NCBI GenBank assembly: GCA_949358305.1
Contig: OX442323.1
Coordinates: 3,038,001 to 3,102,000 of the forward strand
Length of the DNA stretch: 64,000 nucleotides
From: Strigamia acuminata
Lineage: Eukaryota > Arthropoda > Chilopoda > Geophilomorpha > Linotaeniidae
Reading direction: 5' to 3'
Below, piece after piece: positions 1 to 11,393 of this stretch. Both the position numbers and the translations under genes were made by a program. Numbering within the stretch: position 1 is the stretch's first letter; each line of letters begins with the position of its first letter. Under the pieces are notes generated by a model. That model was given only the letters and a program-made list of their open reading frames with translations. It was not told the DNA's origin and ran no database searches.

Positions 1-1499
1 ATCAAAGAGTATAAAGAAATTTATTGTTGGGAAGAATTTTTGGCTGTAACACAGAATTTGTGGGTGGATTTATAATTATGAAACGCACCTTAGTTTTGCT
101 GGAGTTTTAAGGGGCAGAAAATTTGCATTTAGCATAATTAATTAAATAAATGACCAATGACTTATAATTTCACCCGAGTTAAGGTTCAGTATGATATAAA
201 CAAAATCACGAATTTATAGCAAAAAAATGGATAGGAAAAAAAATTTTTCTATTCAAGAAGGAGATTGTCCATAAATCCGTATAGCCTCATGCCTCCAAGG
301 GTTAAAAGCAGAAGAGTGTTGAAATAATTGGGTGGAAATAAGACAAAATTTTAATTGCAATTTCCTCATAAAACCCAAAAATTCACCCACAGACAGACAC
401 AAAAACGAAACAATCCCTCACACATTCACAGGCATGTTTTCGTCGAAAAACCAAATAAAAACAAACTTTGAATGCGCCTTTTTTTCTTATTTCTTTCCTT
501 CTATCTGCATTCACATTACTGCCACCTATTGCACAAAAGAATGAAACTTAAAGCATCGCTGGTATGCGTCAATTGATTGTGAACCAACCTTAGACGAGGA
601 AATGTTTTAGTCAGCAAAGCTCACAAGAAATACTCAAGAGACATCACACCCAAAAAAGAAAAAGAAAAAAAAATATTTCCTCAATTCCTAGTCGACTTTA
701 ATTCAACTAATTTTATGCATCACTAATAAAATTCATTCTCTAACGATTCCCGATTCACTTCTTAATCATTCGAGCGCATTGCTACAATGCATTACCCTAA
801 ATGCCACTATCCATTTCAATCATAGAGACATTTTAATCGTTGGGAGCTTATGAAATAATCCCCTGCCCAATTGAAAATTACTATTCCCATAAAAATAAGC
901 CACCCCTTCAACGTCCGCTCACATCCAAACACTTTTTATTGCAATCACGGACCATGTAGTTTGATATTTATTTTCTGCAACAAGCTCAAAACTGTTTACA
1001 CAGCCCTCTCGGGAGACAAGTCAGCAAGTAGTAAATTGAAACAACATTTCTCAACCCTTCTTTAACTCATTACACTCAACTGCTATTTACGAGCAACTTA
1101 AATTTTCGTTGGTCATTACGATAACGATACGAGTACAGCTTTACGCGGCACAATTATTCACAAAACCATCAGATACCTGAGACACTGTCATAAAAACAGG
1201 ACCTAGCACACCTTTATCTCTCCATTCCAACGCCCAAGCGCACTTTTACAGCCAACACATACACTGTTTTACGCCCACGTTTCCCAGAAGGCAACTTTAA
1301 CTTTAAAACGCAAAAAATAATAATCAGCCATTAGTCGATTTTGCGAGAATGGTTTTCTCAAAGAGGATTAAATTGCAAGTACTTTTTCGAGTAGATACTA
1401 ACCACAAATAAGACAGTTGTATGCGTTACTGCGATTTGGTAACTACCGTATTTCTTCAAATTAAAGTCGCAGCTTATAATTGCAAACGCAATTTTTTGT
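1..1499. other. AT-rich intergenic DNA without recognisable gene
   Basis: Only short open frames of A/T-rich, non-coding-looking composition occur here. I see no splice-bounded coding exon, RNA gene or clear repeat structure. Confidence 0.5.
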
Positions 1500-1700
1500 C
1501 GTGACTTCTAAATGTCAAAATTGAGAAAACACATAAAAACGTCAAAATCATGAGCAAATGGACTTAAAAACGTCAAAATCATGAGAAAATGAGGCCATTT
1601 TTAACCGGAAATGTTCACAATAACAAAGTATTTGCGTATTTCTGCATTTCCGGTTCGTTATAGTGAAATTTCGTAATAATGAAAGTTCGTTATGACGAAA
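1500..1700. repeat. Dispersed repeat, inverted copy near 51.9 kb
   Basis: This segment repeats the motif AACGTCAAAATCATGAG at about 30-40 base spacing, then reads into a block containing TTAACCGGAAATGTTC. The reverse complement of the same arrangement lies at about 51890-52160. The two copies are diverged, so this is an interspersed family rather than a recent duplication. Confidence 0.6.
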
Positions 1701-1965
1701 TAATTTAACGTGAGAAATAGGGCGGTATTGGTACCGGGATTCAGTACCAGTCTTGGTACCAAGGTTTTTTTTCTGTCGGTACTGAGGGCCGGTACTAGTA
1801 CCGTAAGCTTTTCTTGGTACCAGAACCGTCCCTCACCCCGGAACCGGAACCGGTACTTTCCATCATCATAAGCAACACACCGCCACCTACTATCAGCATT
1901 TCTAATAATGTAGGAGGTGACAAATTTTATCTCACTCTTTATACAGGGTGTTTCTTTAAGACTCC

Positions 1966-2690
1966 CCAGTCAATTTCCAGAATAAGTACTGTATATGCTT
2001 TTTTTAAAAACCAAGCAGACTATCCTATAGCAATAGTAGGGATGACGAATCCAATGGTGTAATCAAATATCATGCCAGACATGCAACAATGCACTTTTCA
2101 TTTGCTAACTCTTAACTGATTGAGATAGAGCAAACTTTCCAATTACAAAGTTGTAGAAAATCATAAAATTAGTACTGTCCAACTGATCTTATTCACCTTA
2201 AGTTAACTGTTTTTTTTTAAAAGAAAGGAAAACAAATCAGCAAATTGAAAATTTTTATTCTTAGAAAATAAAATAATTTAGGCATTAAAAAAATACATTG
2301 GTTTTTCTTGTTTACTTGCATAATAGTGCAAATTTGAATACATTTGAAGAAATTCAGTACTTTTGCAGTAGAAATTTAATTTTTGACACAATGGCTGTTT
2401 TTATTTTAGCTGATTTGTTTTCATTTTAAAATGAAAAAAATTAACTTAAGATGACTAAGATAAGTTGGATAGTACTAATTTTATAGTGCTCTACAACTTT
2501 GTAATCAGAAACTTTGCTCTATCTCAACCAGCTAACGAGTTAGAAAATGAAAAGTCCATTGTTGCATGTCTGGCATGAAATTTGATTACACCATTGGATT
2601 CGTCATCCATACTTTGCTACAGAATAGTCTGCTTGGTTTTTTAAAAAAGCATATAATTATTCTGGAAATTGACTGGGAAGTCTTAAACTC
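1966..2690. repeat. Long imperfect inverted repeat (foldback) inside the hAT relic
   Basis: About 220 bases at 1966-2185 reappear reverse-complemented at 2468-2690, separated by roughly 280 bases of A/T-rich spacer. Shared landmarks are GATGACGAATCCAATGGTGT against ACACCATTGGATTCGTCATC, and AACTTTGTAATTGGA/TACAACTTTGTAATC near the spacer. The arms differ at scattered positions and by small indels. It could be a MITE that inserted into the hAT element, or part of the element itself. Transcribed, it would form a long hairpin. Confidence 0.8.
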
Positions 2691-2748
2691 ATTCCACCTG
2701 GAAACAGTTTCTTTTTTTAAATTAACTTGAAAATGGTAATAATGGCAA

Positions 2749-2979
2749 ATGGCTGAACTAGGACAATATCCGGAAGTTCTTACTCCGGCAGTATTTAAGC
2801 CAGAAGTTTCTACAAACAAAAATTCAGTGTGGAACTATTTCACAAAGTCTAGTGACGGTCAGTCAGCCACTTGTAAAGTTAGTGAAAGAGATGGAAAGAA
2901 AACGTCTCTAAAAAAAAGTGGTGGATCAACTCAAGGCCGTCATAAACACTTAAAAACTGTACAGTACAGTATTATCTAA
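2749..2979 (+). pseudogene. Degenerate BED zinc-finger fragment of a hAT transposase
   Basis: The 76-residue frame contains a BED-like segment: SVWNYFTK, then ATCKVS, then KKSGGSTQGRHKHLKTVQ. In intact BED fingers the pattern is Cys-x2-Cys followed by a His pair. Here the second Cys position is Ser (CKVS) and the last His position is Gln, so zinc binding should be lost. No hAT dimerisation or catalytic region follows. It is best read as the N-terminal relic of the transposase that once belonged to the surrounding element. Confidence 0.65.
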
Positions 2980-3189
2980 TTATACATGACAAATAAATAT
3001 TTTTTTTTAGAAATAGATTGACTATCCAGAACCGGTACCAATACCGGTGCCAGTACCGCTTTGGTAGTAGTACCGGTCCCAATACCGGTGCTTATTTTTC
3101 ATTTGGTACCGGAACCGAATATAGTACCGGAAAAAAATGTCAGTACCGAATACCGGTACTATGAAAACCGTCCGGTACTGCAATCCCTA

Positions 3190-4230
3190 GTTGGCATTCA
3201 ACAAAAAAATTAAAAACAAGGTCAACGCATTTTTCAATGCATCGATTTTTAATTATTTTTTTTTCTACCTTTTTAAATGTCACGTCTGATGTTTCAAAAT
3301 GACATGTTTTTTGAAAGAAAATCCTGTAAACGAATTAGTATTCCAGTTGTCTTGGAAATGAAAAAAGCCAGGGTTCCATCTGCACAAAACAAACAAGAAA
3401 ATCCACGATTCCCATCCGAAATAATAAAAAAAAAAATTAGATTTAAATTTAAAGACGAAAAAAACCCACAAAAAAAAAACCACAAAATGACAAAAATCTG
3501 TGTAAAAATATGTGCATCTCCCCCGTGTATGTGAATACTCCAAAGTCCAAAAAAAAACCAGAAGAGGAATCGCATTGAGACCAAACAAACCTTTAGGTCT
3601 GTTCTAAATGTTAGCGTGACATTTACTATCCGACTTACTTTCTTTATGACTCAAACCTGCGCCTTTACTTCCATTCCAGTGTACCCTTTTGCACACGAGA
3701 AACAGTACTATCGCACTGCGCACAAAGAACCCATTAAACAATTCTTTATTTCTTCCCTCCAACTACCTAATTCTTTAAAGACCATATTTACACTGTTGAT
3801 GCTAACGCGCATTTCTACAAAAGTCGAGGCTCGCACAATAACTTCGCACAAAACATTGGTACACAATAGATGCAACGAGTCTCCATCTGTGGTCAAACAA
3901 TTCAAACTGGTTGAACCCGCCTTAATCATCTGTGACCACATTCATCCCCAGATAAAACCTGATGTCGTCTTCATTTAACGGGTGTTTTTTGTTGGTGTTT
4001 ACACGAAGTCGCGGATTGATTTTTATTTTGGGAAAACCGCATGTTTACTTGGGGTTACCGTAGTATCGAGATGGTATGGCAATACCAGGGGGTACGACAA
4101 TCAGAATCTGCGTGTTAGAGATTCGAATCTTTCGTAGGATTCGGAAAGATTTAGATGATTATTTTAATAAGAGAGTGGAAAATGTTTTAACTTTTGTCCA
4201 ATTTTCGACAAAAAATTCAAAATTTTTATA
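3190..4230. other. AT-rich intergenic DNA
   Basis: I see nothing beyond A/T-rich sequence and overlapping short frames on both strands. A run rich in AAAAAAC at 3425-3560 explains the apparent frames there. Confidence 0.4.
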
Positions 4231-4413
4231 CAGTCAAAACTCTTTTTAACGAATCGCAAGGGACCGAAAAATCGATTCGTTATAACGATAATTTGTTATA
4301 TCGAATTTTTTTAACATGGTGTTCTATGGCCAGCCAACCAAACCAGCCATTTTTAGATATTCGTTATATCGATAATTCGTTATATCGCGATTCGTTATAA
4401 AGAGTTTCGACTG
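4231..4413. mobile_element. pogo-type MITE with TA target duplication, copy 1
   Basis: The 183-bp element begins CAGTCAAAACTC and ends GAGTTTCGACTG, flanked on both sides by TA (4229-4230 and 4414-4415). The subterminal sequence is rich in TTCGTTATAACGA motifs. CAGT-starting ends with a TA duplication are typical of pogo/Tigger-like Tc1-mariner elements. A second copy of nearly the same length lies at 11057-11237, sharing the central block GTGTTCTATGGCC. Confidence 0.85.
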
Positions 4414-4794
4414 TAAAATGTAAAGATTCGGGATTCGAAGATTCGAAAAATTGATCGTGTAAATACAGGGACGGATCATAGCATAGAGAAAAAATACAAA
4501 TGTCTGGGGCCCGGGCCACGGATTAGAGGAAGCTAACCTCCCTCTGCTAATAACAAATCTTCATGTCGGGGTTCGTGTGTTTTGCAAATCACCCGCTTGG
4601 TGCGCTGTTTTTGTCCGATCACTATCATTAGGGCGAGTTGTCGCATCTGTGTATTCCTCTAATTTGTGGCCCAGTCCAGGAGGCCTTAAAAAAGCGAAAT
4701 TACAATATTATTACAACAGTTACAATAAAAAATTTTAAAGTATTTCATTTCATTTTGGACGACATATCAAGTATTTCTGAGCATTGGATTTTTA

Positions 4795-4985
4795 GAAATC
4801 AATTTCAAACCAAAAAATTGATTATTAGACCTAAATATCCAATTGTAAGTCGAAAAAATCCGATTCTAGGCCAAAAAAAATTGATTATTAAACCAAAAAA
4901 TCCAATGTTAGGTCAAAAAATTGATTATCAAACCAAAAAATTCAAATTTAGGTCAAAAAATTGATTATTAGACCTAAAAATCGTA
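4795..4985. repeat. Imperfect minisatellite, about 33-38 bp unit
   Basis: Repeated phrases ATTGATTATTA, AGACCTAAAAAT and TTAGGTCAAAAAA alternate through the block. Units are diverged. Nothing else is seen between it and the preceding MITE. Confidence 0.6.
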
Positions 4986-5394
4986 TCTTGACAAAAAATA
5001 TGCTCCACAAGACCCAAAAAAAATTTCTTTAGGCCCCAACCCCCTTGTAAACATGCCCATTTTGCGCAAAAGACATGCTAAATCTCAAAACAATATACCA
5101 TTTGTTTTGTGCAATTACCATTTGCTAGTCACGTTTTCCAAAAAAATAAATTCTCTTTTCCACCCATCTGCAAAACTGTGTCCACAAAATTTGGTGAATT
5201 TCCACGAAGAGTCGCCTCTAGTCGGCTTTAGAAGAAAATATAGGTGGCGCCACCAAGTGATCAACTTGTAAACCACTGATGATTACTTAGCAAAACTTAT
5301 TTCATTCCCATTCTTTTTTTTCCACTTCTCTCGCCTCAGTCTACAGCATCGATTCAATTTTTCATTCAATCCCCACTGTGCTCTTTTCCAATTC

Positions 5395-5610
5395 AGATTG
5401 GGAGCCTCTTCTTCAGTTGATGCTGCCTTTCCCTATTTACACCGGGTTGCCACAATTGAAAAGAAAAATAAAGGCGAGCAAAAATCGTTTCTGCATTCGA
5501 GGCAGCTGTGGGACCAGAGAAAAGTCGAGCAAATGGAACAACTTTTGCCATCTGACGGGCAATTACGTGTCACGACTTATGGCAATGAATATAAGGAGTG
5601 GCAGAGATGA
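5395..5610 (+). CDS. Possible isolated exon or fragment, unknown
   Basis: A GC-richer block follows a pyrimidine tract ending in CAG (about 5390-5395) and has an open frame with balanced amino-acid use: MGASSSVDAAF, then RQLWDQRKVEQMEQLL, ending NEYKEWQR and a TGA stop. The overlapping frame is also open, so this is weak evidence. I do not recognise a family, and no partner exon was found. It may be the last exon of a gene or chance. Confidence 0.2.
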   Translation, partial: RLGASSSVDAAFPYLHRVATIEKKNKGEQKSFLHSRQLWDQRKVEQMEQLLPSDGQLRVTTYGNEYKEWQR

Positions 5611-5619
5611 CGCCTCTCG

Positions 5620-6190
5620 GATTATTCCAGTCCGGCGCTCAAGCGCGTATCCCCACCGCCAATAAATATAAGAGCACAGCGTCCAAAATGCGCCAAACTA
5701 CGGAACACACTTCTGCACACTCGGCTATCAGTTAAAGGAATTTAGGATTGTTTAAATAGTTCGCAGTTTTCAGAGAAAATTTAACGGCAAATATTTGTCA
5801 TTTAAGCTGATTAATTAGCAAATTATTGGATCGCAGCAACGGCTTACTGGCTGTGGGTGTATAAATGTAGTTAAAATGCACCTCGTGTGAATTAATTAAT
5901 TGCTGTCGGTTAGTGGAGTTCGAATAATAAAGTGCGCATTCAAAGAGCAATTTTTTCCCACCATTTTTCCAATTAAAATATTAATTTGCATAATTCGCTG
6001 GGCTTAATGCGATTTTTTCGAACGGTGCGCATTCTTCGGCATCCTAAACACCATTAGCGCTGTATTCCACAATGACGGAGCAAAAAATCGACATTTTGGA
6101 TAGTTTTTAGTGGAAAATACCGATTAAGAGCCGTCCTCGAATAGTAGCCGCGGCTGAGACACCAAGAATACCGTATTTTTGCAAAATAAC
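5620..6190. other. Intergenic DNA, possible core-promoter-like motifs only
   Basis: A TATAAGAG motif lies at about 5667 and an initiator-like TCAGT at about 5729. They are about 60 bases apart, too far for a standard TATA-Inr pair, so I do not call a promoter. Nothing else is recognised. Confidence 0.3.
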
Positions 6191-6196
6191 GGAATT

Positions 6197-6914
6197 AGAG
6201 AGTTTGCGGGATGCATTTTTCCCTTATTTTTCTCTACGCTACACTATTTTAGTGCCATATCGTAAGGGAAAATTCTTTAGTGTATCGTTTTCAACACTAA
6301 ATTAAAATATAGCGCAGCCAATCAGAATTGAGAACACTATATTGTTAGCTCCGCCCATTGCAAATGACGATTATTTTGTTGTCCCGATCAAACACATCAC
6401 AGTCACAGATATGTAGATTGAATGATATACTCTGTCTCACTGTAAGGTAATAGGGAGTTACTATTGGCCGAGGCTGTTTACTCCCAACTGTTGCCTGTAT
6501 ACCACCACCAGGAAATGTAGTTTTTTGTGTTTTAACATGGGCACATCAAGGCACATCCAGTGCATTTTGGGTATTTCGGCCTACTTTTATGTATACATAC
6601 ACCAGTGAAATGGCTCGACCAAAAGGAACTCCCTACTACCTTACAGTGAGACAGAGTATACGTGAGGCCCAAAATTGAATTTTAGGCCCAAAACCATACT
6701 TTAAAGGCATAATAATGGAATTTTATGCAGAAATTTGAACATTTAAGTCCCCAAATTAAATTTTTAGGCCCAAAATTACTAACTGTCAGTAGTTGGCTGA
6801 AATAGTGTAGTGATAAGGAAAAAGTGCAGCCCGCAAAAACTTAATTTATCATTTTTCCCTTACACACCGTATAGTGTTTAACTGTAAGGGAAAAATACAT
6901 CCCGCAAACTCTCT
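6197..6914. mobile_element. MITE family B, copy 1, carrying a nested MITE
   Basis: The ends are inverted repeats: AGAGAGTTTGCGGGATGCAT at 6197 and its reverse complement ending CCCGCAAACTCTCT at 6914. The flanks are ATT on both sides, suggesting a 3-bp target duplication as in PIF/Harbinger-like elements; this class is an inference. The interior shares GCGCAGCCAATCAGAATTGA with a second, oppositely oriented copy at 23546-24467. A different MITE is inserted at 6426-6660. Confidence 0.85.
6426..6660. mobile_element. MITE of the TATACTCTGT family, nested
   Basis: A 235-bp element with about 34-bp inverted repeats: TATACTCTGTCTCACTGTAA at the left and its reverse complement ending ACAGAGTATA at 6660. 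Inside the right end is the subterminal phrase GTGAAATGGCTCGACC, nearly identical to one in the autonomous DDE element at 58775-61196. It interrupts the family-B MITE, so it inserted later. Confidence 0.9.
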
Positions 6915-7490
6915 ATTGTTTCCGTATTTAACCTCACGAACGATGAACGTACGTGATATTCTGACTTCGTTATTAAATTAAACAAATGTAACGAACGAAA
7001 AACCAAAATTGTAATTGCTGACAAAAATGGCGGTTCTGAATAAGAGCCGCGGCTCTTAATCGATGAAATACGGTATTTGGGAGTGTCGGAGCGCTTTCAA
7101 ACTGGCAAATCCAGAAGGGTTAAGTGAAAAATAGGATGTGTACACGTGATATCGAGATCAGTAAAGTGAAAGGAAAAGAAAAAGACGTTCACTTTCTTCA
7201 CATTGGAACACAAACCTTGCGAGAACAATATCGCTTCGAGAAACCTGTACTGAGATAACCTTCAGTGCTTCGTACGAAGGGTGAAGGAAGGCGAACTTGG
7301 CTGCGAGCCAATGTGACGTGGACTGAGTGCAGATTACAAGTAATGCACGTTTTCTCTCACCTGTCGCATATTTCGTACGAAATCGATCGTCTCCCCTCAC
7401 ACGACTTATGATGGAATGCAGAAATCGCATTTAGAACGGGGAAAGTGTGTTAGAAAGTAAAATATGATATAAACACAGCGAGATCCTCCG
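6915..7490. other. Intergenic DNA
   Basis: The stretch 7150-7440 is somewhat GC-richer, with an open frame on the minus strand (7158-7430), but there are no splice signals or recognisable motifs. I do not call a gene. Confidence 0.3.
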
Positions 7491-7499
7491 TATAGCAAA

Positions 7500-8145
7500 C
7501 TATGATGATAAAAACAAACATTCGCTCTAATGAAATTCGTCGTAAGGGGATGGATTTGTGTGGGGACGTTGAAAAATTCGTTATAAGTGTTTGTTCTAAG
7601 GAGGTTATACTTTTTTTTCAATTTTATTGCAATGAATTTCGTTATATTGTAATAGAATTTTTTGGGATCAAAATTCATTAAAAATTCGTTATAACGGAGT
7701 TTGAACCAAAAGTTAAATTTTATTTTTGGGATTTATTTCTAAACCTAAAATATTTCACTTGAATGAAAAATTCGTTATATACAGTGATCGCTCTAATATA
7801 TACTATTTTTTAATTTTACTGCAATTAAATTCGTTATAACGTGAAAATTAGCCTTTTTCTATGCGAGTTTCTGAGCCCAAAAATCATGAAAAATTCGTTA
7901 TAACGGAATTCGCTCTAATAAAATTCGTTTTACCGAAAAGAAAAATTATAGCAATTTTAAATTCGTTGTAACGTAAAAAATTAGCATTTTTTTCAATGGG
8001 ATTTTCAGATTCATAAAAAATTCGTTATAACGGAATTCGTCTAATAAAATTCGTAAAAAAAAATTATACTTTTGGTATTGCGATTTCTTTCAGGGCCCAA
8101 AATCAAAAAATCGTTTCAACCCTATTCGCTCTAACGAAACACAAT
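7500..8145. repeat. Degenerate TTCGTTATAACG-type array
   Basis: Variants of AAATTCGTTATAACG and GCTCTAATAAAATTCG recur irregularly, often every 60-110 bases, over about 650 bases. The motif resembles the ends of the pogo-type MITEs at 4.2 and 11.1 kb. It could be a tandemly expanded and decayed MITE end. No coding sequence is seen. Confidence 0.55.
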
Positions 8146-8383
8146 TTTTCATTAAAAAAAAAACAATTCCCGACACTTTAATTCCATCGAAAATGATAAA
8201 TTCATTTCTTATTCCAATTCCCCGCACCACACAAAAAATAAAACACTCACTCCGCATTAGCACTCATTCATGTCCGCAATAAAAACTAACAAACATCGAG
8301 CAAAGAAATTAAAAAAAAAAAAAAAAAAGTGAAAAATCGTCGAAACATAATTAACACTCGCAAAAAAAAAGCCCAAATCAAAA

Positions 8384-8656
8384 ATGCTTTCAGTCTTAAT
8401 TACCATTCATTTCGCCCTCGCATTCGTGATAAATGAAAAATGCTCGGCGACTGATCTTTCTGCGCAGTGTTCGTGCAATTTACAATTCCCCGACCAAGTC
8501 AAACACGACGTGATGAATTTCAGCAGGAATCCACTCAACCAAAGATTTATTACAAATTCAATCCGAAACGAGGTGACGGAGCGAACAAAGACGGAGAAGG
8601 GGGTCCGCGACTACCTCTCTCTCCAGTCTCCACACACCGGAGGCTCGACTAATTAA
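8384..8656 (+). CDS. Hypothetical small secreted-like ORF
   Basis: An ATG-started 90-residue frame opens with a hydrophobic, signal-peptide-like segment (MLSVLITIHFALAFVI), followed by a short Cys cluster (CSATDLSAQCSC). There is no recognised family, no obvious splice partner, and a competing frame overlaps it. It is listed because the N-terminus would function as a secretion signal if translated; it may be chance. Confidence 0.2.
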   Translation: MLSVLITIHFALAFVINEKCSATDLSAQCSCNLQFPDQVKHDVMNFSRNPLNQRFITNSIRNEVTERTKTEKGVRDYLSLQSPHTGGSTN

Positions 8657-8659
8657 CGA

Positions 8660-9560
8660 AGCAGGCAGGCAAGCACCTTACCAAATTAAGACAAAGGAAA
8701 AACCTTAAATGAACATACGATTCACTAATGGCCAAAAACATCATTAATCAAAACAAATTTACTTCACGGACGCGGGACGCCCGTGCACATTAGAATAAAT
8801 AAATATGCGCAACATGACGTCCGACTACTCTTTTCTTAATGAAACTTTGCCGCACAACTGGCATCTCGGGGATTAACTTTTCAACTGCTGCTTTTCCTTT
8901 TCGTTTCTTGCGAGACGCGGCAAACCAGACTTAAGGACTTTATTAATTAGAATTTCACCTGGTCGGTTCGGAAAAATAATAAAATTAATTTTTTTTAATT
9001 TTTTTAAAATTTTTTAAAATTTTTTTTAAAATTTTTATGTGATTTTAAATTTTTTTTGGCGCGGTCGAGCGCTTTAACCTCCTTTTAATTTTTTTTACGA
9101 CTACTAAAGCAAAGTTATAATTATTATTATACATCAAGACCGGTTGCGCGTGCTGGGAATGAGCCAGCATCAGCAAGGACCTCAATGCCAACAAGAGAAA
9201 CGTTGTAATTAAATAAAATGCTCAAGTGTTTCTGTTATTTTATGATAATTTATGCAAAAATTCTCGCCAAAACTTAATTTCTTTGACCTACGTCTGCTCC
9301 CTGTGGAACTCTCGTATAAATTACTATAAACAAAAGTTAAACTACTACGCGGTTCGAATTAACACTATGTGTGTATTAGGGGATAAACAACTTCTAGGGC
9401 CAGATTTAGGCTTCGTAATGTTTTCTATCGAACAATCGCATTTTTATAAGAAAGAAATTCATTTTGAGCTGAAATCATTGCATCTTCACGCAAAAGATTT
9501 TGCATTTTTTGATGGAATACCGATACTGCATTTTCATGTGAAAGATATATTTTCAAGTGG
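8660..9560. other. Intergenic DNA
   Basis: Moderately AT-rich sequence with an A/T homopolymer stretch at about 8980-9060. No gene, RNA or clear element was identified. Confidence 0.35.
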
Positions 9561-9564
9561 GAAA

Positions 9565-9900
9565 CAAATGCATTTTCAGACCAAAAATTGGATTTTTAGA
9601 CCAAAAAATGCATTTTTAGACCAAAAAATGCATTTTTAGACCAAAAAATGCATTTTTAAACCCAAAACATGCATTTTCAGACCCAAAACATGCATTTTCA
9701 AACCCAAAACATGCATTTCCAGACCAAAAAATTCATTTTCAGACCAAAAAATTAATTTCATTTTCAGAGCAAAAAACTCATTTTCAGAGCAAAAAATTCA
9801 TTTTCAGAGCAAAAAATTTATTTTCAAACCAAAAAATTCATTTTCAGACAAAACAAATTCATTTTCAGATCAAAAAATGCATTTTTATATGAAAAAATAG
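9565..9900. repeat. Minisatellite, about 20-27 bp unit
   Basis: Tandem variants of GACCAAAAAATGCATTTT and AGAGCAAAAAATTCATTTTC run through the block. Neighbouring units are nearly identical, indicating recent unit-level spread. Confidence 0.8.
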
Positions 9901-10647
9901 ATTTTGAATGTGTACGAATTGACCCTTTAGAATCAGGGGGCCCGAGCCTTGCCCCTCACCTCCTCTTAATCCAACCCTGCAATTAACACTCCAAAATAGC
10001 CCACATATTAACACGAGATTCTCGTATCCAAAAATCATCCGCTAACACAATGAAAACACGACAAAACGCGTGCCACGCCACTGTCAACTCAAATTACACA
10101 TCATAAAAAATATCCATTCGTTTCTCTATGCAATTCCATTACCACACAAACGACAACAACACGTCGGAATGACATCAACCAATTGTGACTAATGAGATAA
10201 TGACCAATTATAAACTCCACACAACGCATTACATCCATAAATATAGTCCTAAACCTAAAGCGAATGGTCGCTGACCACTCCCCTGGAATAACACGAGGCA
10301 AAACGTCCATTTTGACTTGTTTTAACCGATACAAACTTTCTTCTCTCACCTGTGATTGAATTGTGTACTTCCCTCGCAATCGAGTCATGTCTGAATGGGG
10401 CACGGAGTTAAGTCCACCAGATGTGCTCAGGCAAGAACAAACCATAAACGGTTAAGATGTCGTTAGGGAAGGCGAGCTTTTGGTACACAAGTGCTGGCTC
10501 AATTCGGTCTCGCGTGTCGTAAAAACTGTTCAACAAACTTTGATGTTTCTTCTCCGACTCTTCTTTTTTTCCTTCTTCTTCTTCTTCTTCTTCATCTCAT
10601 AACTTAAGAACGAACGCTTCGAGCCGCTCGCGAGGCCCTTTTACGTA

Positions 10648-11012
10648 CTAAAATAAAATAGAAATAAAATAGAAATAAAATAGAAATAAATAAATAAATA
10701 ATTCGATTTTTACTACGAATATTCGTTTCTTCGAATCAATAAGTGTGGAATCTTTCAACTCTTGAATTCCTTCTCCATTTTTCCCCTCGCACCTCGAGCT
10801 GGCGTTCAGTTTCCCGTTGCCTCGGTAACGTGGTCGTAATTCTTCCGGTCGTTTTTCTTGCAACTGACCAGCAACTCCATCGATCACGTTCCTGACAGAA
10901 ACAGATTAGTCCGCTGCAATTTCTTTTCCATTTTGGATACTCACAATCAGTTTTGCATCGCCGTAACGCGTGGCAGTGAATTAAAGGAACTTTAGCAACA
11001 CTTATCGACACA
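10648..11012 (-). CDS. Possible Cys-rich exon, unknown
   Basis: On the minus strand an acceptor-like TTTTCAG at about 11013-11019 precedes an open frame with coding-like composition and clustered cysteines: NCVSISVAKVPLIHCH, then RRCKTDCEYP, then NCSGLICFCQ. The frame runs on through a basic region. Only one exon is visible and no family is recognised. It could be a small exon of an unseen gene, a gene relic or chance. Confidence 0.25.
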
Positions 11013-11056
11013 CAATTCTGAAAATAAAACATCAAAACATTGTAGAAATCGAATTA

Positions 11057-11237
11057 CAGCCGAGCCTCGTTATAATCAATCGCAAGGAACCCGAGAAATC
11101 GGTTCGTTAAGAGAATTCGTTATATAGAATTTTTTTAACGTGGTGTTCTATGGCCATCCAACCAAACCAGCCATTTTTGGGTATTCGTTATATCGATAAT
11201 TCATTATATCGCGATTCGTTATAAAGAGTTTTGACTG
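11057..11237. mobile_element. pogo-type MITE, copy 2, TA flanked
   Basis: A 181-bp element starting CAGCCGAGCCTCGTTATAA and ending GAGTTTTGACTG, with TA at 11055-11056 and 11238-11239. It shares the central GTGTTCTATGGCC block and the ATCGATAATTC/GCGATTCGTTATAAAGAG end with the copy at 4231-4413. Confidence 0.85.
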
Positions 11238-11315
11238 TATCGCAGTTCGTTATATCGCAGTTCGTTATATCGCAGTTCGTTATATCGCAGTTCGTTATAT
11301 CGCAGTTGTTATAAT
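11238..11315. repeat. Short tandem expansion next to the MITE end
   Basis: About five copies of TATCGCAGTTCGT (TATATCGCAGTTCGT) directly abut the right TA of the pogo-type MITE. The unit resembles the MITE's own terminal TATATCGCGATTCGT, suggesting slippage seeded by the element end. Confidence 0.75.
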
Positions 11316-11393
11316 GAAAATCTCGTTCAAAAGCTCGTTTAAACAGGTTTAGACGACCGTTAATGAGTTATTGGATGCGCCTAGTGTCTAATG

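Larger units (their letters stand above)
1718..3189 (+). mobile_element. hAT-type transposon relic with GGTACC-rich ends
   Basis: Both ends start TAGGG when read inward (left TAGGGCGGTATTGG, right TAGGGATTGCAGTACC) and are packed with GGTACC/CCGGTA motifs at 1725-1860 and 3005-3180. That style of end is common in hAT elements. The interior holds a BED-finger fragment (2749-2979) and a separate long inverted repeat (about 1966-2690). No 8-bp target duplication is visible: the flanks GTGAGAAA and GTTGGCAT do not match. No hAT catalytic domain is present, so the element is non-autonomous. The hAT class is inferred from the ends plus the BED fragment. Confidence 0.65.

Noticed and set aside
3280-3588. 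Phe-rich minus-strand ORFs
   Set aside because: They read through an A-rich/T-rich low-complexity block.
5667-5733. TATA plus initiator core promoter
   Set aside because: The two motifs are about 60 bases apart, too far for a standard arrangement, and no gene follows.
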